From: Variovorax sp. N23
GTDB taxonomy: Bacteria > Pseudomonadota > Gammaproteobacteria > Burkholderiales > Burkholderiaceae_C
Length of the DNA: 64,000 bases
Assembly: GCF_025486315.1 (NCBI RefSeq)
Contig: NZ_JAOOPY010000010.1
Span: 1 to 64,000, forward strand
Reading direction: 5' to 3'
The position numbers were made by a program, and so were the translations under genes. Below the pieces are notes generated by a model. That model made no database searches. It saw only the letters and a list, made by a program, of their open reading frames with translations, and was not told where the DNA came from. This document shows positions 55,585 to 64,000 of this stretch, piece by piece. Position 1 is the stretch's first letter; every line of letters begins with the position of its first letter.

Positions 55585-58371
55585 ATGACCCCCAGCCTCT
55601 CGACAGGTTCCGATCCGGCCGATGCCCTTGTGCATCCCTCGCCTGCCGCCGAGACGCCGCAGCCCACGCTGGCGTTGTCGGCCCATTCCCGCTTCGTGCA
55701 GCGGCTGCGCCGACGCTATGCCGGCGAGCTGCACCTGCTGCCGGCCGGCGCGCCGCTGCGTCCGGCCATGGCCCAGGCCTACGCGCAATTGCGGGCGCGC
55801 GGCGACAGTGCCGCCGATGCGCTGCGCATCGTCCGTCAACTGGTCATGGAGCGGCTCGTCACGCTCGACTGCGACGCAGAGGCACCGCTGGCCGTCGTCA
55901 CCACGGCCGTCACGCAGCTGGCCGAGTTCGCGCTCGACATCGCCTGCACCGAGAGCGCGGCCGAACTCGACGCGCGCCACGGTGCGCCGATGGGGCCGGA
56001 CGGCCGCCGCGCGCAGTTCTGGGTCGTCGGCATGGGCAAGCTCGGCGCGCGCGAACTCAACGTGTCGAGCGACATCGACCTCATCTATCTGTACGACCAG
56101 GACGGCGAGACCGCCGGCGACGCGGCCGGCCGCGGCCGCATCTCGAACCACGAGTACTTCGCCCACGCGGTCAAGCGCCTCTATGCGCTGGTCGGCGACA
56201 CGACCGAGCACGGCTTCGTCTTCCGCGTCGACCTGGCGCTGCGGCCCAACGGCAACTCGGGGCCGAGCGTGGTGTCGGTCGACGCGCTCGAGGAATACCT
56301 GCAGGTGCAGGGCCGCGAATGGGAGCGCTTCGCCTGGATGAAGAGCCGCGTGGTCGCGCCCACATCGGTCATCGTCGACGGCTCGGCCCAGGCGCTGCGC
56401 GGCGTGGTGCTGCCCTTCGTCTTTCGCCGCTATCTCGACTACAGCGTGTTCGATGCGCTGCGCACGCTGCACCGCCAGATTCGCGAACAGGCGCTGCGCC
56501 GCTGCGCCGGTCGGCCCGAGCGGGCCAACGACGTGAAGCTGTCGCGCGGCGGCATCCGCGAGATCGAGTTCACCGTGCAGCTGCTGCAGGTGGTGCGCGG
56601 CGGCCAGTTCCCCGAACTGCGCACGCGGCCGACCCTCGACGCGCTGCAGCGGCTGGCCCGCGCCGGCCTGATGCCGCAGGAGACGGCCGATACGCTGGCG
56701 GCGGCCTACACCTTCCTGCGCCGCGTCGAGCACCGCATCCAGTACCTGGACGACCAGCAGACCCATGTGCTGCCGGTCGACGACGAGGACGTGCGCTGGA
56801 TCGCCCGTTCCATGGGCCTGGCCGACAGCTGCGTCTTCCTGGCCGAGCTCGACGGCCACCGCGAGTTCGTTGCGCAGGAATTCGACAAGCTGCTGGGCGG
56901 CGACAAGCCCTGCGTCGGCTGCAACGGCAAGACCAAGCTCGAGCCGGCGATCGACCTGAACGACCTGATCGCGCAACTGCCCGCGGCCTTCGGCGCGCGC
57001 ATGGAACGCTGGCGCGAGAGCCCGCGCATCCTGGCGCTGCGCGACGAGACGCGCGCCCGGCTGCGGCAACTGGTGCGCCGCACCGGCCACTGGATCCAGG
57101 CCGCCGATGGCGAAGAAGCCACCGCGCAGCGCACCGAAGCCGCGCTGCGCTGGGCCGACTGGATCGAGCCGCTGCTGCGCCGCGAGAGCTATCTGGCGCT
57201 GCTGGTCGAGCGGCCCACCGTGCAGGAGCGGCTGCTGCGCCTCTTCGGTGCCGCCCGATGGCCGGCGCGCTACCTCATGCAGCACCCGGGCGTCATCGAC
57301 GAACTGGCCAGCGACGAGATGCTGGCCGGCCGCTTCGTGGCGGACGAGTTCGAGCGTGAGCTGGAAGCGCGGCTGGCCTCGCTGCGCCGCACCGGCGAAG
57401 ACGACGAGGAGCGCCTGCTGAACCTGCTGCGCCATGCGCACCATGCCGAGGTGTTCCGCACGCTGGCACGCGACGTCGACGGCCGCATCACGGTCGAGCA
57501 GGTGGCCGACGACCTCAGCGCCATGGCCGACACCGTGCTGCGCATCACCGCGCGCTGGTGCTGGCCGCATGTGCGCAACCGCCACCGCGAGACGCCGCAG
57601 TTCGCCATCATCGGGTACGGCAAGCTGGGCGGGAAGGAGCTGGGCTACGGCAGCGACCTGGACATCGTCTTCGTCTACGAAGACGACGACGAGCGCGCCG
57701 GCGAGGTCTATGCGGCCTACGTGCGCAAGCTGATCAACTGGCTCACCGTCAAGACGCGCGAGGGCGACCTGTTCGAGATCGACACCGCGCTGCGGCCCAA
57801 CGGCAACTCCGGGCTGCTCACCACCAGCTTCGCCGCCTACGAGAAGTACCAGCTCGGCCGCGGTGGCAACACGGCGTGGACCTGGGAGCACCAGGCCATG
57901 ACGCGTGCCCGCTTCGTGCTGGGCGACCCGGCGCTGGGCGCGCGCTTCGACCGCGTGCGCGACGCTGTCATCTGCGCGCCGCGCGATCGCGATGCACTCA
58001 AGGCCGAGATCGTGGCGATGCGCGACAAGGTGCGCGCGGCGCACCCCGTCAAGGCCGGGCGCTTCGACGTCAAGCACAGCCCGGGCGGCATGGTCGATGC
58101 GGAATTCGCCGTGCAGTACCTGGTGCTGTCGCAGGCCTGCGCCCATCCCGAACTGGTGCCGAACGTCGGCAACATCGCGCTGCTGCAGCGCGCGGAGGCC
58201 TCGGGCCTGTTGCCCGACGACATCGGCCGCAGCGCGGCGGCGGCCTATCGCGAGCTGCGCCGCGTGCAGCACCGCGCCCGGCTCAACGAAGAACCCACGC
58301 AGGTGCTGCTGCCGGCGCTGGCGGCGGAGCGCGAAGCCATGCTGGCGCTGTGGCATGCGGTCTTCGGCTGA
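55585..58371 (+). CDS. glnE: Bifunctional glutamine synthetase adenylyltransferase/deadenylase
   Basis: 928 residues. Two homologous nucleotidyltransferase domains separated by an RNA/regulatory linker: N-terminal deadenylase with GMGKLGARELNVSSDIDLIY (about 150-169) and C-terminal adenylyltransferase with GYGKLGGKELGYGSDLDIVF (about 675-694); Asp pairs bind Mg. Both are followed by FRVDLALRPNGNSG and FEIDTALRPNGNSG. GlnE sets glutamine synthetase activity under PII control. Start at MTPSLSTGSD (55585), after the frame's earlier Met. Divergent from yhdP; its last 17 bases overlap rlpA. Confidence 0.95.
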   Translation: MTPSLSTGSDPADALVHPSPAAETPQPTLALSAHSRFVQRLRRRYAGELHLLPAGAPLRPAMAQAYAQLRARGDSAADALRIVRQLVMERLVTLDCDAEAPLAVVTTAVTQLAEFALDIACTESAAELDARHGAPMGPDGRRAQFWVVGMGKLGARELNVSSDIDLIYLYDQDGETAGDAAGRGRISNHEYFAHAVKRLYALVGDTTEHGFVFRVDLALRPNGNSGPSVVSVDALEEYLQVQGREWERFAWMKSRVVAPTSVIVDGSAQALRGVVLPFVFRRYLDYSVFDALRTLHRQIREQALRRCAGRPERANDVKLSRGGIREIEFTVQLLQVVRGGQFPELRTRPTLDALQRLARAGLMPQETADTLAAAYTFLRRVEHRIQYLDDQQTHVLPVDDEDVRWIARSMGLADSCVFLAELDGHREFVAQEFDKLLGGDKPCVGCNGKTKLEPAIDLNDLIAQLPAAFGARMERWRESPRILALRDETRARLRQLVRRTGHWIQAADGEEATAQRTEAALRWADWIEPLLRRESYLALLVERPTVQERLLRLFGAARWPARYLMQHPGVIDELASDEMLAGRFVADEFERELEARLASLRRTGEDDEERLLNLLRHAHHAEVFRTLARDVDGRITVEQVADDLSAMADTVLRITARWCWPHVRNRHRETPQFAIIGYGKLGGKELGYGSDLDIVFVYEDDDERAGEVYAAYVRKLINWLTVKTREGDLFEIDTALRPNGNSGLLTTSFAAYEKYQLGRGGNTAWTWEHQAMTRARFVLGDPALGARFDRVRDAVICAPRDRDALKAEIVAMRDKVRAAHPVKAGRFDVKHSPGGMVDAEFAVQYLVLSQACAHPELVPNVGNIALLQRAEASGLLPDDIGRSAAAAYRELRRVQHRARLNEEPTQVLLPALAAEREAMLALWHAVFG

Positions 58372-59443
58372 TCGGGCGCCATCGCGTAGTGGCGTCGGCG
58401 GCCTGGCGCTGACTGCGACGTTGGCGGCGCTGGTGCTGGCGGGCTGCGCGAGCGGCCCCAGGGGCGGATCGTTCGGCCGCGACAGTGCGCCTGCGTCCCC
58501 GCCCTCGAACCTCGCCGCCGTGCCCGACGCCGAGCCGCGCGTCGAGCCCATCCGCAGCGGCGGCGGCACCAGCAAGCCCTACACCGTGCTCGGCCGCTCG
58601 TACGTGCCGATCACCGACGACCGGCCGTTCCGCGAATCGGGCCTGGCCTCCTGGTACGGCACGAAGTTCCACAGCCAGTCGACCGCCAGCGGCGAGCCCT
58701 ACGACATGTACGCGATGACGGCCGCGCACAAGACGCTGCCGCTGCCGAGCTACGTGCGCGTGCGCAACCCGGCCAACGGCCGCGAGGTGATCGTGCGGGT
58801 GAACGACCGCGGTCCATTCCACGACGGGCGCGTGATCGACCTGAGCTACACGGCGGCGCTCAAGCTCGACCTGCTGCGCGGCGTCGCGCCAGTGGAGATC
58901 GAGCGCCTCACGAACGAGGACATCCGCGCCGGCGCCTGGCGCCGCGGCGGCGACATGATGCTGGCGGCGGCCCCGCCAGCGCCGGCCGTCGGCACGGCGG
59001 TGCCGGTGCCCTCGGGCTGGGCTGCGAACGTGGCCGCGACATCCACCGAAGCACCGGCGCAGGCGGTCGTCCCCGCCGCACCGCCGCCGCCCGCGCCGCT
59101 GGTCGTGACGGAGCTTCCGCCGATGACGCCTATCGCGCCGATGCCGGCGGCAGCGCCCATGGCATCGTCCGCACCTCCGGCGGTCGATGGCCCGGCTCGC
59201 ATCGTGCCCGCCGGCTTCTGGGTCCAGCTCGGCGCGTTCCGCGAACGCGACGGCGCCGAGAGCCTGCGCGCCCGTGCGTCGCGCGGCCTGCCGACGCTGG
59301 CGCCGCTGCTGCGCGTCTTCGACGACGCCGACACGCATCGGCTGCAGGCCGGCCCCTTCGCCACGCGCGAGGCGGCATCGGCCACGGTCGCGCAGGTGCG
59401 CGACGAACTGCGCATGGCGCCGATCGTCGTCGAGCGCCGTTGA
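58355..59443 (+). CDS. rlpA: RlpA-like septal lytic transglycosylase lipoprotein with SPOR domain
   Basis: 362 residues from ATG 58355, inside the glnE end. The N-terminus has SGVGGLALTATLAALVLAGC, with lipobox Cys. The double-psi beta-barrel domain includes FRESGLASWYGTKFHSQSTA and VRVNDRGPFHDGRVIDLSYT, the catalytic-Asp region. A Pro/Ala-rich linker precedes the C-terminal SPOR domain (GFWVQLGAFRERDGAESLRA), which binds denuded peptidoglycan. RlpA acts at cell division sites. The first 15 residues before the hydrophobic core lack strong start support, but no other in-frame start precedes the signal. Confidence 0.9.
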   Translation: MRSSADRAPSRSGVGGLALTATLAALVLAGCASGPRGGSFGRDSAPASPPSNLAAVPDAEPRVEPIRSGGGTSKPYTVLGRSYVPITDDRPFRESGLASWYGTKFHSQSTASGEPYDMYAMTAAHKTLPLPSYVRVRNPANGREVIVRVNDRGPFHDGRVIDLSYTAALKLDLLRGVAPVEIERLTNEDIRAGAWRRGGDMMLAAAPPAPAVGTAVPVPSGWAANVAATSTEAPAQAVVPAAPPPPAPLVVTELPPMTPIAPMPAAAPMASSAPPAVDGPARIVPAGFWVQLGAFRERDGAESLRARASRGLPTLAPLLRVFDDADTHRLQAGPFATREAASATVAQVRDELRMAPIVVERR

Positions 59444-59449
59444 TGCGGC

Positions 59450-59908
59450 TCAGTCGATCGCCTTGTCGGCCACCGGCAGGTGCATGCCGACGCCCAGCCG
59501 GTTCCACGCATTGATCTGCGCGATCAGCACCGTCAGGTCGACGATCTCGGGGTCGCTGAAGACGGCCTGCAGCTGCGCGAAGTCGGCGTCGCGGTCGCCG
59601 TGGTGCTCGACCAGGCGCGTGAGGCTCTCGGCCCAGTTCAGCGCGGCACGTTCGCGGGCGTCATAGAAGCCGACTTCGCGCCAGGTGGTGATGCTGTTGA
59701 TGTGCTGCCAGGGCACGCCGGCCTTGCGCAGGTCGCGCACATGCATGTCGACGCAGAAGGCGCAGCCGTTGAGCTGCGAGACACGGGCCTGGACCATCTC
59801 GTAGAGCCGCTGGCCGAGGGTATGGCTGGCCAGTGCCGCGTTGACGCCGAGCATGGCCTGGTAGGCCTTGGGCGCGATCTTGAACCAGGGGAGGCGGGGG
59901 GCGTTCAT
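59450..59908 (-). CDS. Carboxymuconolactone decarboxylase/AhpD-like protein, ECF41 target
   Basis: 152 residues of the alkylhydroperoxidase/CMD fold. Redox motif: LNGCAFCVDMHVRDLRKAGV (about residues 46-65) with CxxC and nearby His, then INSITTWREVGFYDARERAA and LNWAESLTRL. Proteins of this kind reduce peroxides or related substrates; the role is not settled. It lies 66 bases downstream of the ECF41 sigma gene on the same strand, the arrangement typical for ECF41 systems, and a matching promoter covers 59947-59973. Confidence 0.9.
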   Translation of the reverse strand: MNAPRLPWFKIAPKAYQAMLGVNAALASHTLGQRLYEMVQARVSQLNGCAFCVDMHVRDLRKAGVPWQHINSITTWREVGFYDARERAALNWAESLTRLVEHHGDRDADFAQLQAVFSDPEIVDLTVLIAQINAWNRLGVGMHLPVADKAID

Positions 59909-59946
59909 GGCGGTTTCCTTGTCTTGAAAAGTGATGACACCCTCAA

Positions 59947-59973
59947 GACGCGCCAGCCGCTGCGTTTGTGACG
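59947..59973 (-). promoter_or_regulatory. ECF41-type promoter for the CMD/AhpD-like gene
   Basis: On the minus strand CGTCACA (59973-59967) and CGTC (59950-59947) are separated by exactly 16 bases. The known ECF41 promoter is TGTCACA-N16-CGTC, so one of eleven bases differs. It directs transcription of the downstream gene starting at 59908 and overlaps the end of the sigma gene, giving a leader of about 30 bases. Confidence 0.75.
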
Positions 59974-59974
59974 C

Positions 59975-60856
59975 TCAGCGTGAAAATTCTGTCGTGACGC
60001 GCGCCAGCTTGTCCGGATTGCGCTGGGCGTGGATGCGCGCGATGCGCTCGCCGTCCCACTCGATGCTCTGCACCGACTCCAGCACGCCGTCGACCCAGCG
60101 CAGCAGCCCGGGCACGCCGTTCACGTCGGCCACCTCGATGCGCACCGCGCCCGGGAAGCGGCGCGCGACCGCGAAGTAGATCTGCGCCACGCGCTGGCCG
60201 CCGATGACGGGCCTGCCGAAGGACGGCACCTTGCCGCCGCCGTCGCCGATGATCGCGACGTCTTCGGTCAGCATCGCCTTCAGGCGTTGCAGGTCGCCTT
60301 TCTCCGCCGCCTCGGCGAAGCCGCGCAACAGGCGCAGGTGGGTCTCGCGCGGCACGGTGCTCCGGGGGCGATCGTCCGCGCGCACTTGTGTCTTCGCGCG
60401 GTGCACGAGCTGGCGGCAGGCGGCCTCGGACTTGCCCAGCGTCTGCGCGATCTCGTCGTAGTCCACATCGAAGACCTCGCGCAGCAGGAAGGCGGCGCGC
60501 GCCTCGGGCGTGAGCCGCTCCAGCACGGTGAGGAAGGCCATCGAGAGGTCCTCGGCGCGGCCCAGCAGCTGCTCGGGCGTGGCCGGCCCGTCGCTCACGA
60601 TCGGTTCCGGCAGCCAGGTGCCGACGTACTGCGTGCGCTGCGCCTGGGCGGCGCGCAGGCGGTCGATGGCGATGCGCGTGGTCACGGTGACCAGCCAGGC
60701 CTCGGCGCTCTCGAGCGCGTCGTGCGCGGCCTCCTGCCAGCGCAGCCAGGTGTCCTGCACCACGTCCTCGGCCTCCGCCACGGAGCCGAGCATCCGGTAG
60801 GCGATGCCCTTCAGGCGCGGGCGGTGGCGGTCGAAGGCGAGGGTGGCGGCGTCCAT
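59975..60856 (-). CDS. sigJ: ECF41-family sigma factor with SnoaL-like C-terminal domain
   Basis: 293 residues. Start MDAATLAFDRHRPRLKGIAY at 60856; earlier GTG/ATG options lack support. Sigma2 region: AYRMLGSVAEAEDVVQDTWL (about 18-37). Sigma4: LLREVFDVDYDEIAQTLGKS EA (about 135). A C-terminal domain of about 115 residues follows, with the three ECF41 signatures: WLPEP (about 90), DGGGK (about 210) and NPDKL near the end. ECF41 factors have no anti-sigma protein; their C-terminal domain regulates them. The downstream gene fits the known target class. Confidence 0.95.
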   Translation of the reverse strand: MDAATLAFDRHRPRLKGIAYRMLGSVAEAEDVVQDTWLRWQEAAHDALESAEAWLVTVTTRIAIDRLRAAQAQRTQYVGTWLPEPIVSDGPATPEQLLGRAEDLSMAFLTVLERLTPEARAAFLLREVFDVDYDEIAQTLGKSEAACRQLVHRAKTQVRADDRPRSTVPRETHLRLLRGFAEAAEKGDLQRLKAMLTEDVAIIGDGGGKVPSFGRPVIGGQRVAQIYFAVARRFPGAVRIEVADVNGVPGLLRWVDGVLESVQSIEWDGERIARIHAQRNPDKLARVTTEFSR

Positions 60857-60911
60857 GGCGCGATGATGGCATCGCCCGCATGCCGCCATGGTCCGCCGGG
60901 GCAGTCCGGGC

Positions 60912-61769
60912 TCAGGCGCCCTGGTATTCCGGCTTCGGGCCGAGCGAGGCGGCCAGTTCCTTGCGGTACTTGTTGAGTTCCTGCACGGTCTTGAAGCTGC
61001 GGTTCATCAGCAGGCTCAGGTTGTGCAGGATGCGCTCGCCCACCTTGGTTTCCCACGCTGCGTCGAACTTGATCTGGTGGTCCAGCCAGTGCTCGAGCCA
61101 GTCGGGGTCGGGCATGCGGCTCTGGATCGTGTCGTTGGGGAACAGCGCCTTGCTGACGTGCAGGTTGGTCGGGTGCAGCGCCTGGGCCGTGCGGCGCGCG
61201 CTGGCCATCAGCACGCCGACCTTGGTGAAGGCGGCGCGGGCCTCGTCGCCGAACTTCTCCATGGCGCGCTTCATGTAGCGCAGGTAGGCGCCGCCGTGGC
61301 GGGCTTCGTCCTGGCTGAGCGTCGTGTAGATGTGCTTGATCACCGGCTCGGTGTGCCATTCGGCGGCGCGGCGGTACCAGTGGTTCAGCCGGATCTCGCC
61401 GCAGAAGTGCAGCATCAGCGTCTCGAGCGGCGGTGCCGGGTCGAAGTCGAAGCGGATGTCGTGCAGTTCCTGCTCGGTCGGCGCGTGCTTCGGGCTGAAG
61501 CGCTTGAGGTATTCCATCAGCACCAGCGAGTGTTTCTGCTCCTCGAAGAACCAGATCGACATGAAGGCGGAGAAATCGCTGTCGTGCCGGTTGTCGCGCA
61601 GGAACATCTCGGTGGCCGGCAGCGCGGCCCATTCCGTGATGGCGTTCATCTTGATGGTCTGCGCCTGTTCATCCGAGAGCTTGGTGCCGTCGAACGACTG
61701 CCACGGGATGTCCTTGTCCATGTCCCAGCGGACGGACTCGAGCTGTCTGAAGAGTTCTGGATAAAGCAT
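60912..61769 (-). CDS. Diiron ferritin-like protein
   Basis: 285 residues, all-helical. Metal-ligand pattern of ferritin-like diiron proteins: NAITEWAALPATEMFL (about 42-57), IWFFEEQKHSLVLMEYL (about 73-88, EExxH), LHFCGEIRLNHWYRRAAE (about 120-137), and LSQDEARHGGAYLRYM (about 152-167, DExxH). Two ExxH-type pairs suggest an oxidase/desaturase or ferritin-like site. No signal peptide. It is transcribed alone, upstream of the sigma gene by 55 bases on the same strand; whether it belongs to the same transcript is unclear. Substrate unknown. Confidence 0.82.
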   Translation of the reverse strand: MLYPELFRQLESVRWDMDKDIPWQSFDGTKLSDEQAQTIKMNAITEWAALPATEMFLRDNRHDSDFSAFMSIWFFEEQKHSLVLMEYLKRFSPKHAPTEQELHDIRFDFDPAPPLETLMLHFCGEIRLNHWYRRAAEWHTEPVIKHIYTTLSQDEARHGGAYLRYMKRAMEKFGDEARAAFTKVGVLMASARRTAQALHPTNLHVSKALFPNDTIQSRMPDPDWLEHWLDHQIKFDAAWETKVGERILHNLSLLMNRSFKTVQELNKYRKELAASLGPKPEYQGA

Positions 61770-62390
61770 GGGCGTCCTTCGTGAGCCGGCGCATTCTAGT
61801 GTCGCGAGGTGACGGCGCGGCCGGCTTCAAACCGAGAGACTAAGCGTCCCGCGCGAGCGCCGCGTCATCCACCCTGGGTCTCGCAGGGTCGGACGGCGCG
61901 CCGCGTCGCGAAGCAATTGGTCACAAAACCCTGGCGATGCGGCGGGAACCCGGTTCCTTCACCGGTGCTCATACCGGCTCGTGCTCTTCGGAGCCCACTG
62001 TTTTCATGTTGCGAGGTCTTCGCGGCGCCTCTGCGGTGCCGCGTTGAAATCCCGAGGCGATTCTCCTCCTCCTCCCTCCCTCCCCTCCTTCGCGTCGGGG
62101 CGCCTCGCAACATTTTTGTCTCTCCCGACGGGCCCGTTCAGGGCTCGTCGTCTTCCTCCTCACGCCGCTCCCGTTCTCATCGCGCCATGGATGAGGGCCG
62201 TGTCGCGGCGGCGTTCGGAATGCCCCGGGGGCTTCCGCGGGGAAGGTCCTGAAGCGCCGCGCCTCGCCGAATACAATGCCCGGTGCTGCGCGTAGGCCCC
62301 CTGCCGCGCGCCGTGGCCGCCCCATCGCGGCCACGCCGGCGCGAACCCGGTCCGCGCTCTTCCCACCTCTCTCTTCTGCTGGAGACTCTC
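61770..62390. other. Intergenic region of about 620 bases upstream of yajC
   Basis: No convincing gene is seen. Frames present are short, arginine/serine-rich and unlike any family; homopyrimidine runs (CCTCCTCCTCCCTCCCTCCC near 62070-62089) mark low complexity. An 11-bp inverted repeat lies inside at 62006-62113. The usual neighbours of yajC (queA-tgt) are not found here, so the yajC promoter probably lies close to 62300-62380. Confidence 0.7.
62006..62113. repeat. Inverted repeat pair in the yajC upstream region
   Basis: ATGTTGCGAGG (62006-62016) is perfectly complementary to CCTCGCAACAT (62103-62113), with 86 bases between including the polypyrimidine run. GGCGCC copies adjoin both arms. 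It may be the ends of a small mobile or palindromic element; no coding content. Confidence 0.5.
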
Positions 62391-62723
62391 TTGTTCATTT
62401 CCTCTGCTTTCGCCCAGACCGCACCGGCCGCTGCCGCGGGCGGCGACATGTTGTCCTCGCTGGGCAGCATGCTGCCGCTGGTGCTCATGTTCGTGGTGCT
62501 GTACTTCGTCATGATCCGCCCCCAGATGAAGCGCCAGAAGGAAGCGCGGGCCATGATCGAAGCCCTGGCCAAGGGCGACGAGGTCGCCACGGCCGGCGGC
62601 CTGCTGGGCAGGATCACGTCGCTGGGTGACCAGTACCTCGGCCTCGAGATCGCGAATGGCGTGGAAGTGAAGATCCAGCGTACCGCCGTGGTCCAGGTGC
62701 TGCCCAAGGGCGCCATCAAGTAA
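62391..62723 (+). CDS. yajC: Sec translocon accessory protein YajC
   Basis: 110 residues. A TTG at 62391 is the likely start because GGAGA precedes it and the following FISSAFAQTAPAAAAGGDML is the usual YajC beginning; the longer ATG frame from 62283 is Arg-rich. One membrane helix (LPLVLMFVVLYFVMI, about residues 27-41), then RPQMKRQKEARAMIEALAKG and a conserved DEVATAGGLLGRITSLGDQY beta domain. YajC binds SecDF and helps protein export. Followed 41 bases later by secD. Confidence 0.95.
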   Translation: MFISSAFAQTAPAAAAGGDMLSSLGSMLPLVLMFVVLYFVMIRPQMKRQKEARAMIEALAKGDEVATAGGLLGRITSLGDQYLGLEIANGVEVKIQRTAVVQVLPKGAIK

Positions 62724-62764
62724 GTTTTGTCAGTCCATGCGGCACTGCCGCACAAAGCGCGATC

Positions 62765-64000
62765 ATGAACCGTTACCCGGTGTGGAAGTACGCGATCATC
62801 GTGATCGTGCTGCTGGTGGGGCTCGTCTATGCCCTGCCCAATTTCTTCGGCGAGGCCCCTGCGGTGCAGGTGTCGCCTGCCAAGGCGACCGTGAAGGTCG
62901 ATGCCGGCACGCAGGCCCGCGTGCAGGAGGCGCTCAAGGCGGGCGGCCTGACGCCGGACATGCTGACGATGGACGCCACCTCGGTGCGCGCCCGCTTCGC
63001 CAGCACCGACGACCAGCTCAAGGCGCGTGACGTCCTGCAGCGTGCGCTGGTGCCGGACGCCAGCGACCCACCCTACGTGGTAGCGCTCAACCTGGTGTCG
63101 CGTTCGCCGACCTGGCTGACGGCGCTGCATGCCTTCCCGATGTACCTGGGCCTCGACCTGCGCGGCGGCGTCGATTTCCTGCTGCAGGTCGACATGAAGG
63201 GCGCCATCGACAAGCGGGCCGAGTCCTTCGCCGGTGACCTTCGCACCGGCCTGCGCGACAAGAACATCCGCGGCAGCGCCGTGAGCCGCAACGGCCAGAC
63301 GATCGAAGTCCGCTTCCGCGATGCGGCCAGCCTCGACGCCGCCAAGCGGCTGGTGCAGGACCAGTTCCCGGACCTCGCCACCGTCGACAGCCAGGAGGGC
63401 AGTGACTGGAAGCTGACGGCCTCCATCAAGCCCGAGGCGGCCCTGCGCCTGCAGGACGCGGCGCTCAAGCAGAACATCACCACGCTGCACAACCGGATCA
63501 ACGAACTCGGCGTGGCCGAGCCGGTGATCCAGCAGCAGGGCATCGACCGCATCGTCGTGCAGTTGCCCGGTGTGCAGGACACGGCCAAGGCCAAGGACAT
63601 CCTGGGCCGCACCGCCACGCTCGAGATGCGCCTGGTCGACGAATCGACCGAGGGCCGCGCGGCGGAGCTGGGCAACGGCCCGGTGCCCTTCGGCTCGGAG
63701 AAGTTCCTGGACCGCGAAGGCCGCGCCGTCATCGTCAAGAAGCAGGTGCTGGTCACCGGCGAGAACCTGACCGACGCGCAGCCCGGCTTCGACTCGCAGA
63801 CCCAGCAGCCCAAGGTCGACCTGACGATGGACGCCAAGGGCGGCCGCATCATGCGTGACGTGAGCCGCGACAACTTCAGGAAGCGCATGGCCATGCTGAT
63901 CTTCGAGAAGGGCAAGGGCGAAGTGCTCACGGCCCCCTCGATCAACGGCGAACTGGGCAATCGCTTCCAGATCTCCGGCTCGATGAGCGTGGTGGAAGCC
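62765..64000 (+). CDS. secD: Protein translocase subunit SecD (5' part)
   Basis: The first 412 residues are visible; the gene runs past the window. Start MNRYPVWKYAIIVIVLLVGL (one helix), then the P1 periplasmic domain with FPMYLGLDLRGGVDFLLQVD (about 120-139, the conserved D1 motif) and NITTLHNRINELGVAEPVIQ (about 238-257). QLPGVQDTAKAKDILGRTAT follows. SecDF uses proton motive force to pull exported proteins. Directly behind yajC as in most proteobacteria. Confidence 0.97.
   Translation, partial: MNRYPVWKYAIIVIVLLVGLVYALPNFFGEAPAVQVSPAKATVKVDAGTQARVQEALKAGGLTPDMLTMDATSVRARFASTDDQLKARDVLQRALVPDASDPPYVVALNLVSRSPTWLTALHAFPMYLGLDLRGGVDFLLQVDMKGAIDKRAESFAGDLRTGLRDKNIRGSAVSRNGQTIEVRFRDAASLDAAKRLVQDQFPDLATVDSQEGSDWKLTASIKPEAALRLQDAALKQNITTLHNRINELGVAEPVIQQQGIDRIVVQLPGVQDTAKAKDILGRTATLEMRLVDESTEGRAAELGNGPVPFGSEKFLDREGRAVIVKKQVLVTGENLTDAQPGFDSQTQQPKVDLTMDAKGGRIMRDVSRDNFRKRMAMLIFEKGKGEVLTAPSINGELGNRFQISGSMSVVEA

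Noticed and set aside
61809-62252. 147-residue open frame before yajC
   Set aside because: Arg/Ser/Pro low-complexity translation, no motif, overlaps polypyrimidine repeats.

Overview
The window looks like a chromosomal segment of a Comamonadaceae-type betaproteobacterium (Variovorax/Acidovorax relatives). I infer this from the very high GC, the dense ATGA-overlapping operons, and familiar neighbourhoods such as pilE-fimU-pilV-pilW-pilX-pilY1, yajC-secD and glnE/yhdP/nitrilase. No rRNA, tRNA, CRISPR array or intact mobile element was recognised. The genus is not proven from sequence alone.

Layout. 1-0.6 kb: a frame-broken IS30-family transposase remnant. 0.7-8.2 kb: a minus-strand type IVa minor-pilin operon ending in a PilY1 adhesin that carries a PA14 domain. 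8.4-12.5 kb: a divergent cluster of a PglL-type O-oligosaccharyltransferase and two GT4 glycosyltransferases, suggesting pilin glycosylation. 12.5-14.7 kb: moaC and a BepA-like M48 protease. 14.8-20.05 kb: a single-gene lipopeptide synthetase (FAAL-ACP-C-A-PCP, predicted glycine, no release domain). 20.0-22.0 kb: a holin-like membrane protein, a conserved hypothetical and a TerC exporter under a yybP-ykoY manganese riboswitch with a visible promoter. 22.1-27.9 kb: small DUF proteins, yaeQ, purB, a YjgN-like membrane protein with an M48 protease, and a GST. 28-33.9 kb: a giant fused indolepyruvate ferredoxin oxidoreductase with a divergent Lrp regulator, then an MFS exporter.

33.9-40.3 kb is a four-carbon acid-sugar (threonate/tetronate) catabolic operon: gntP permease, ltnD, otnK, otnC, otnI, with a FadR-type regulator and a candidate palindromic operator. 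It is interrupted between otnK and otnC by two inverted copies of a palindromic element whose stems covary. 40.3-43.6 kb: an orphan AceE/MdeB-like 2-oxoacid dehydrogenase E1 with a divergent Lrp regulator. 43.6-47.9 kb: Tat-exported PhoX behind an 11-bp-period PHO-box array, MltA, a 48-residue membrane peptide, and an OmpA-like lipoprotein. 47.9-59.4 kb: a FixJ/PAS-kinase two-component pair, nitrilase-family amidase, YhdP, GlnE and RlpA. 59.4-61.8 kb: an ECF41 sigma factor whose C-terminal signature motifs are all visible, a carboxymuconolactone-decarboxylase/AhpD-type target gene with a matching ECF41-like promoter, and a diiron ferritin-like protein. 62.4-64 kb: yajC (TTG start) and the 5' part of secD.

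The strongest leads are the orphan FAAL-NRPS lipoglycine synthetase, the paired covarying palindromic elements inside the otn operon, the ECF41 sigma/promoter/target set, the four-repeat PHO box at phoX, and the complete promoter-riboswitch-terC unit.
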